64,000 bases of DNA from Massilia sp. R2A-15 (GTDB taxonomy: Bacteria; Pseudomonadota; Gammaproteobacteria; Burkholderiales; Burkholderiaceae_D): positions 2,046,001 to 2,110,000 of the forward strand of contig NZ_CP131935.1 of the NCBI RefSeq assembly GCF_030704305.1, given 5' to 3'. The notes under the pieces are model-generated. The model did no database searches, had not been told where the DNA came from, and saw nothing but the letters and a program-made list of their open reading frames with translations. Positions 59,685 to 64,000 of this stretch are shown here, in pieces (position 1 is the first letter of the stretch; the number at the start of each line of letters is the position of its first letter). The position numbers and the translations under genes are program-made.

Positions 59685-62443
59685 GGCAGCGCGCCCAGGC
59701 GCAGGCTGTCCAGCGCCAGCGCCCTGCCTTCTCCCAGCAGGCGCGCGCAGGCATCCGCGGCGAGCGGACGGCTAAACAGATAACCCTGCATTTCATCGCA
59801 GCCGTTTTCAGCCAGCAGCGCCAGTTGGCCGGCCGTCTCCACGCCCTCGGCGATCACCGTCAGTCCCAGGCCGTGGCCCATCGCGATCACCGCTTTCGCG
59901 ATCGACAGGTCATGCGGATCTGTTGCGATCTCGCGCACGAACGACTGGTCCAGCTTGAGCTTGTCGACCGAGAAGCGCTTCAGGTAGCTCAGGTTCGAGT
60001 AGCCGGTGCCGAAGTCGTCGATCGCCAGCTGGACGCCCATGTCCTTGAGCTGGCGCAGGATCTCGAAGGTCCGCTTCGGGTCTTCCATCGACGCGCTCTC
60101 GGTCAGCTCGAGTTCCAGCAGATGCGGTGCCAACCTGGTTTCGGCGAGAATGCGCTCGACCGTGATGACGATATGCTCGGAGAACTGGCGCGCCGACAGG
60201 TTCACCGACACCGGCACGGCTGGCAGCCCCTCGCGCTGCCACGCGCAGCTTTGCTGGCACGCGCGGCGCAGCACCCATTCGCCGATCGGCAGGATCAGGC
60301 CGGTCTCCTCGGCAAGGCCAATGAAGCGCCCCGGCGCGATCAGCCCCAGTTCCGGGTGCTGCCAGCGCACCAGCGCCTCGATGCCGATGATCTTCCCGCT
60401 CGCCAGGCTGGCCTGCGGCTGGTAGTGCAGCACGAACTCGCCGCGCTCGATCGCCCGCCGCAGCGCGCTCTCCAGTCGGAAGCGCTCGTGCGCGCCCTGG
60501 TTCAGTTCCGGCCGGTAGAACTCGTAGCGCTCCTCGGCGCCGGCCAGCGCGCGCCGCACCGCCGCTTCGCTGCCCTGCAGCAGGCTGTCGTAGTCCGCGC
60601 CGTCGGTCGGATACACGGCGATGCCGATGGCCGGTTCGAGGTGCAGCTCCTGGCCGTCGTGCAGGAACGGCAGGCTCAATTCGGCCAGCAGCTCGCGCGC
60701 CAGCACCGACAATTCTTCGGGCGATTTGCGCAGCGCCGCGATGGCGAAGGTGCGCTCGCCCACGCGCGCCACGCTGGCCGAGCCGTGCTCCCAGCGCGCC
60801 AGGCGCCGGGCCATCTGGCGCAGCATCGCCTCCTCCGCCTCCAGGCCAAGGCTCTCGCCGATCAGGCGCAGGCGTTCCGGCTTGAGCATCAGGTAGCCGA
60901 CCAGCTCGCGGCTGCCGGCCGCCTGCTCCTTCATCTGATGCACGCGGTCGCGCATCAGGATGCGGTTCGGCAGGCCGGTCAGGGTATCGAAGCTGCTCAG
61001 GTAGCGCACCTGCTCCTCGGCGCCGCGCAGTTCGGTCACGTCGACACCGGTGCCGAGAAAATATTCGACCTGGCCGTCGGCCTTGCGTAGCCAGGTGGTG
61101 GACCAGACGATCTCGCGCAAGCCGCCGTCGCGCGCGCGCCACACGCCGCTCACTTGCGACGGCCCGGTGCTTTCGGGCGGGTGCTCGAAGAACCGGCGCA
61201 GCCCCGATCCGCCGCTGGCCTTCTCGAACACTTCCCAGCAAGGACGGCCGATCGCCTCTTGCGCCGGCCAGCCCATGGCCTGCTCGCAGGCCGGGTTGAA
61301 CAGCCGGATCACGCCCGCGGTGTCGACCATGCACACCAGCGCGCCGCTGGTGTTGACCACCGCCGACAGCAGCTTGCGCTCGGACTGCCAGGCGTCGGTG
61401 CGCTCCTTGACCTGCGCTTCCATGCTGCCGTACAGGCGCGCGCGCTCGACGGCCACGGCGATCTGGTTGCCGACCGTCTCCAGCACCTGCCACTGGTCGC
61501 CGGCCAGCTTGCTCTCGCTCGTCATCAGGCACAGCACGCCGCGCGTGCCGGCTCCGGTGGCCAGCGGAATGCAGGCATGCGGCCGGTCGAGCTGCTCGCA
61601 CGTGAGCACAAGCTGCGGCGCGGTTAGCGCGCCGGACCGCAGCTGCCGCTCGCACTGGCAGGTCGCGCACGCGTCGCTGGCGTAGCTGTCGATCGCGAAG
61701 TCGCGCGCCGCGACCAGGCGCAGCTTGCCGTCCGCGCCGAACAGCTTGATGCAGGCGCCCAGCACGCCGGGGAAGTCGAGCAGGCGTTCGAGCGCCAGTT
61801 CGCCCACCGCCTGCTCGGTGAGCGCGGGATTGAGCGCCTCGGCGATGCGGTACAGGCCCTCGAGCGACTGGTAGTTATGGGCGATGCGTTCCTGCTGCGC
61901 CTTGAGCTGCTCGGCCATCTGGATCGCTTCTTCGTAGGTCGAGATCAGCAGGTCGAAGATCTGCTGGCGCTCGGCCGTGATGAAGTGGGTCTGGCCGCCA
62001 AGATTGACCTGCATGCCCAGCTGGACCCGGTCGGCGCGCGTGCCGCGGTTGGCCAGGATCACGCGGATCCGGCCCAGCAGGTAGTTGCCGTCGAAGGGCT
62101 TGCGGATGAAATTGTCGGCACCGCAGTCGAGGCCCCGGATCACGTCGTGCAGGCTGGTGAGCGATGTCAGCAGGATCACCGGGACGTCGCGCAAGGCGGG
62201 GTCCTTCTTGATCTCGCGGCACATCGCAAAGCCGTCCATCACCGGCATGGCGATGTCGCTGACGATCAGCGTGGGCGCCGCCTCGCGCGCCTGGCGCAGG
62301 CCGTCGCGGCCGTCCACCGCGATGCGCACGGCGTAGCCGCCGGCCTGCCGCAGCATCTGCGCCAGGAATTGCGCCTGGGTGGGGCTGTCCTCGATCACCA
62401 GGATGTCGACCGGTTGCTCCGCAGCGGTGCGTATCGTGCTCAT
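59681..62443 (-). CDS. REC-GAF-PAS-GGDEF-EAL cyclic-di-GMP protein with a dead GGDEF
   Basis: The 920-aa soluble protein starts MSTIRTAAEQPVDILVIEDS. It has a receiver (phospho-Asp D63 in IVSDIAMPVMDG), a GAF domain (about 195-350, CATCQC cysteines inside), PAS (about 365-480), a GGDEF domain in which the signature is replaced by GERTF, and an EAL domain with all usual motifs (IEALVRWQHPELG, SVNLSARQFS, LELTES, IDDFGTGYSNLSYLKRFS, VIAEGVET). It should act as a phosphodiesterase with the GGDEF as a nucleotide-sensing regulator. ATGA overlaps on both sides. The frame is open upstream of 62443 with no start signal. Confidence 0.9.
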   Translation of the reverse strand: MSTIRTAAEQPVDILVIEDSPTQAQFLAQMLRQAGGYAVRIAVDGRDGLRQAREAAPTLIVSDIAMPVMDGFAMCREIKKDPALRDVPVILLTSLTSLHDVIRGLDCGADNFIRKPFDGNYLLGRIRVILANRGTRADRVQLGMQVNLGGQTHFITAERQQIFDLLISTYEEAIQMAEQLKAQQERIAHNYQSLEGLYRIAEALNPALTEQAVGELALERLLDFPGVLGACIKLFGADGKLRLVAARDFAIDSYASDACATCQCERQLRSGALTAPQLVLTCEQLDRPHACIPLATGAGTRGVLCLMTSESKLAGDQWQVLETVGNQIAVAVERARLYGSMEAQVKERTDAWQSERKLLSAVVNTSGALVCMVDTAGVIRLFNPACEQAMGWPAQEAIGRPCWEVFEKASGGSGLRRFFEHPPESTGPSQVSGVWRARDGGLREIVWSTTWLRKADGQVEYFLGTGVDVTELRGAEEQVRYLSSFDTLTGLPNRILMRDRVHQMKEQAAGSRELVGYLMLKPERLRLIGESLGLEAEEAMLRQMARRLARWEHGSASVARVGERTFAIAALRKSPEELSVLARELLAELSLPFLHDGQELHLEPAIGIAVYPTDGADYDSLLQGSEAAVRRALAGAEERYEFYRPELNQGAHERFRLESALRRAIERGEFVLHYQPQASLASGKIIGIEALVRWQHPELGLIAPGRFIGLAEETGLILPIGEWVLRRACQQSCAWQREGLPAVPVSVNLSARQFSEHIVITVERILAETRLAPHLLELELTESASMEDPKRTFEILRQLKDMGVQLAIDDFGTGYSNLSYLKRFSVDKLKLDQSFVREIATDPHDLSIAKAVIAMGHGLGLTVIAEGVETAGQLALLAENGCDEMQGYLFSRPLAADACARLLGEGRALALDSLRLGALP

Positions 62444-62895
62444 GGCGTCGACAATGGTTGCGCCAGCTGCGCGGCCAGCGCGTCGAGCTGGCCGCACAGG
62501 GCCAGCGCCTGGTTGCGGATACGGCCGGCCGGCTGGCCGGTCAGCTGCGGCGCCAGCGCCAGCGCGGCGGCGACGGCGCCCTGCTGCCCGGGGGCCGCGC
62601 CGGTGTCGCGCGCGGCGGCGAACACCCGCTCGAGCGCGCGACACAGCCATTCGAGTTCGGCCAGGTCGACCGAGCGCGCGGCGCCGGCCAAGGTGTGCAG
62701 GGTATCGAGCACCGCGCCGAGCGCCGCGCCGTCCCTCCCGTGGCCGAGCGCGGCGAGGTCCGCCTCGACCTGCCGCAGGTGGGCGTGAGCCTCGGCGGCG
62801 AAGATCGCCAGCAGCGACGGCTCAGGAAAATGCCCCGCGTCCGCCATCATGCGCAGCAGCCCAAAAAGAAGTAACAGCAATGCAACGACATACAC
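62440..62895 (-). CDS. Hpt-type phosphotransfer protein
   Basis: The 151-aa reading has an N-terminal hydrophobic segment (about 1-16) and a four-helix Hpt domain with the His in LDTLHTLAGAARSVDLAELE. A start at the inner ATG (62850) would remove the hydrophobic segment and give a plain soluble Hpt; the outer ATG has AGG eight bases upstream, so a membrane-anchored form is the stronger reading. Hpt proteins relay phosphate between receivers. It is the first gene of the eight-gene signalling operon and overlaps the next by 4 nt. Confidence 0.78.
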   Translation of the reverse strand: MYVVALLLLLFGLLRMMADAGHFPEPSLLAIFAAEAHAHLRQVEADLAALGHGRDGAALGAVLDTLHTLAGAARSVDLAELEWLCRALERVFAAARDTGAAPGQQGAVAAALALAPQLTGQPAGRIRNQALALCGQLDALAAQLAQPLSTP

Positions 62896-63206
62896 CTGGA
62901 CATCTTGACATAACCTTATTCGTAAACACGGACGGCAATCTTCATTGCGCTACGGCAATGAGAAATCAAACTCCATGGTAACGAAAATCCCTGCTTCAGT
63001 TCGCTAACGGAGCGACCCGTGCGCGGCTGCGAAACGCCGCCGGAGGCGTCCAGGACCGCGCCAAGTCCTTGATTTTTCGCGTAACTTAAATATCAGGAAA
63101 TAGTTCTTGGAAAGAAACTGTCACGCATTCTGCATAGCGCTGTCGCGAAATGAACGACAAGGAATGGAGCTATAACGTTGCGTCAAATTCACATGCTTGT
63201 AGGCAA
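62896..63206. other. Intergenic region between the signalling operon and the NarL-type regulator
   Basis: I see no gene or clear terminator in these 311 bases. They are more AT-rich than their surroundings and presumably hold the promoter of the minus-strand operon starting at 62895 and the 3' end of the NarL-type gene, but no convincing -35/-10 pair stands out on the minus strand. Confidence 0.5.
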
Positions 63207-63839
63207 TTAACTAACCAGGCCGCTCTTCAGGGCATAGCGGATCACGGCCGCGTTCGACGACAGGCCCATCTTGCGGAAGATGCGGTTGCGGTAGGTGTTG
63301 ACGGAACTGACGCTGATGCCCAGTTCGGCGGCGACCTGCTTGACCTGCTTGCCGGCGCCGATCAGGGCGACGATTTCGGCCTCGCGCGCGGTCAGGTTGT
63401 GGTGCGACGGCCGCGGCTCGGGATCGAGCGCCTGACGCGCCAGCAGCTCGGCCAGGCGCGGCCCGATATAGGTGCTGCCTGCGACGACCTGGCGGATCGC
63501 CTTGACCAGTTCCTCGGCGGCCATCGCCTTGGTGATGTAGCCGGCGGCGCCTGCGCGCAGCGCGCTCACCGCATAGCGCTCCTCCGCGTACATGCTGAGC
63601 ATGACCACCTTCTGCTCCGGGAACTGGCGGCGCAGTTCGGCCAGTCCTTCCAGGCCGTCGTGTTCGGGCAGGCTGATGTCGAGCACCACCACGTCGGGCT
63701 GGTGCTGCGCCACCAGCGCCAGCGTCCTGGCAAGGTCGGCCGCTTCGCCGACGATGCGCAGGTCGGCGCTGGAGCGGATGATTTTCTTGACGCCTTCGCG
63801 AATCAGCTCGTGGTCGTCGGCGATGACGATGCGGATCAT
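63207..63839 (-). CDS. NarL/FixJ-type response regulator
   Basis: The 210-aa regulator has a receiver (RIVIADDHELIREGVKKI, phospho-Asp D54 in VVLDISLPEHD, Lys in YITKAMAAEEL) and a LuxR-type helix-turn-helix (LTAREAEIVALIGAGKQVKQ, ELGISVSSVNTYRNRIFRKM). It should bind DNA as a phosphorylated dimer. Its start overlaps the stop of an upstream histidine-kinase gene by ATGA. Confidence 0.94.
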   Translation of the reverse strand: MIRIVIADDHELIREGVKKIIRSSADLRIVGEAADLARTLALVAQHQPDVVVLDISLPEHDGLEGLAELRRQFPEQKVVMLSMYAEERYAVSALRAGAAGYITKAMAAEELVKAIRQVVAGSTYIGPRLAELLARQALDPEPRPSHHNLTAREAEIVALIGAGKQVKQVAAELGISVSSVNTYRNRIFRKMGLSSNAAVIRYALKSGLVS

Positions 63840-64000
63840 GGTCGTCCTCCTTTTTCTTTGTGCTGCGCATCCATCGGTATCAGCGCCGACACCAGCGTGC
63901 CGCGCGGCTGCAGCGGTCCCACGCGCAGCCGGCCACGCACCAGCGCGGCCCGTTCCTGCATGCCGGTAATGCCCAGCGACCGCACCGCGCGCGCGTGCTG
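63836..64000 (-). CDS. Sensor histidine kinase, C-terminal fragment (runs off the window)
   Basis: The last 54 codons of an open frame entering from beyond the window end in the HATPase tail GITGMQERAALVRGRLRVGP and a final strand GTLVSALIP, as in NarX/UhpB-type kinases. The stop overlaps the start of the NarL-type regulator by 4 nt, as expected for a cognate pair. The N-terminal part is outside the sequence given. Confidence 0.85.
   Translation of the reverse strand, partial: QHARAVRSLGITGMQERAALVRGRLRVGPLQPRGTLVSALIPMDAQHKEKGGRP

Overview
The window is GC-rich, densely coded and almost free of foreign-looking DNA. Gene content points to a betaproteobacterium of the Oxalobacteraceae (Massilia / Duganella / Janthinobacterium type). 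The pointers are several methyl-accepting chemotaxis proteins of one lineage-typical design, a QueE with the CX14CX2C cluster motif known from Burkholderia, a YfiR plus TonB-receptor pair, an EmrA/EmrB/NodT efflux operon under MarR, and a recurrent 27-nt palindrome in intergenic spaces. The assignment is an inference from families and style; no 16S or marker gene is present. I see no tRNA, rRNA, CRISPR array, transposase or phage gene.

Layout. 1-3.6 kb: a 496-aa protein of unknown function diverges from a short winged-helix regulator across a spacer with a perfect FNR-type box; a small orphan gene and a VOC protein follow. 3.6-8.4 kb (minus strand): queuosine/tRNA genes queE-queD-tadA, then an alpha/beta hydrolase, an LD-carboxypeptidase and a FAD amine oxidase, largely overlapping. 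8.5-10.6 kb: histidine kinase and PAS-GGDEF diguanylate cyclase. 10.8-14.6 kb: stress-type protein, acyl-CoA-dehydrogenase-like flavoprotein, and a WYL regulator divergent from a LysE exporter. 14.6-23.9 kb: chemoreceptor; a winged-helix / two small membrane proteins / hybrid kinase operon; NUDIX protein and a 1205-aa hybrid kinase. 24-26.9 kb: haem-oxygenase-like metalloenzyme coupled to a methyltransferase. 28.4-33 kb: DUF4331 protein, lipoprotein, terminator, TPR protein, HupE/UreJ protein and DoxX. 33-39.3 kb: NCS2 permease, UspA, a phosphatase-like protein lacking its catalytic residues, DoxX, thioredoxin, YfiR and TonB receptor. 39.4-44.1 kb: marR-emrB-nodT-emrA efflux operon. 44.5-48 kb: tandem chemoreceptors with homogenised signalling halves. 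48.1-50.1 kb: methanethiol oxidase (SBP56/MtoX) with its SCO partner. 50.2-52.1 kb: two GNATs and exonuclease III. 52.1-62.9 kb: an eight-gene, almost wholly overlapping cyclic-di-GMP/phosphorelay operon. 62.9-64 kb: NarL-type regulator and the tail of its kinase.

The dominant theme is signal transduction: three chemoreceptors, at least five histidine kinases, three proteins with GGDEF or EAL domains, an HDOD protein and a degenerate HD-GYP protein. The most interesting uncharacterised units are (i) the eight-gene operon at 52.1-62.9 kb, whose HD-GYP and one GGDEF domain have lost catalytic motifs while the other GGDEF and both EAL domains look intact; (ii) the DUF4331/TPR/HupE/DoxX cluster; (iii) the winged-helix/DUF5985-like/hybrid-kinase operon; (iv) the haem-oxygenase-like enzyme plus methyltransferase pair; and (v) a family of nested palindromic repeats that also supply stop codons to neighbouring genes.
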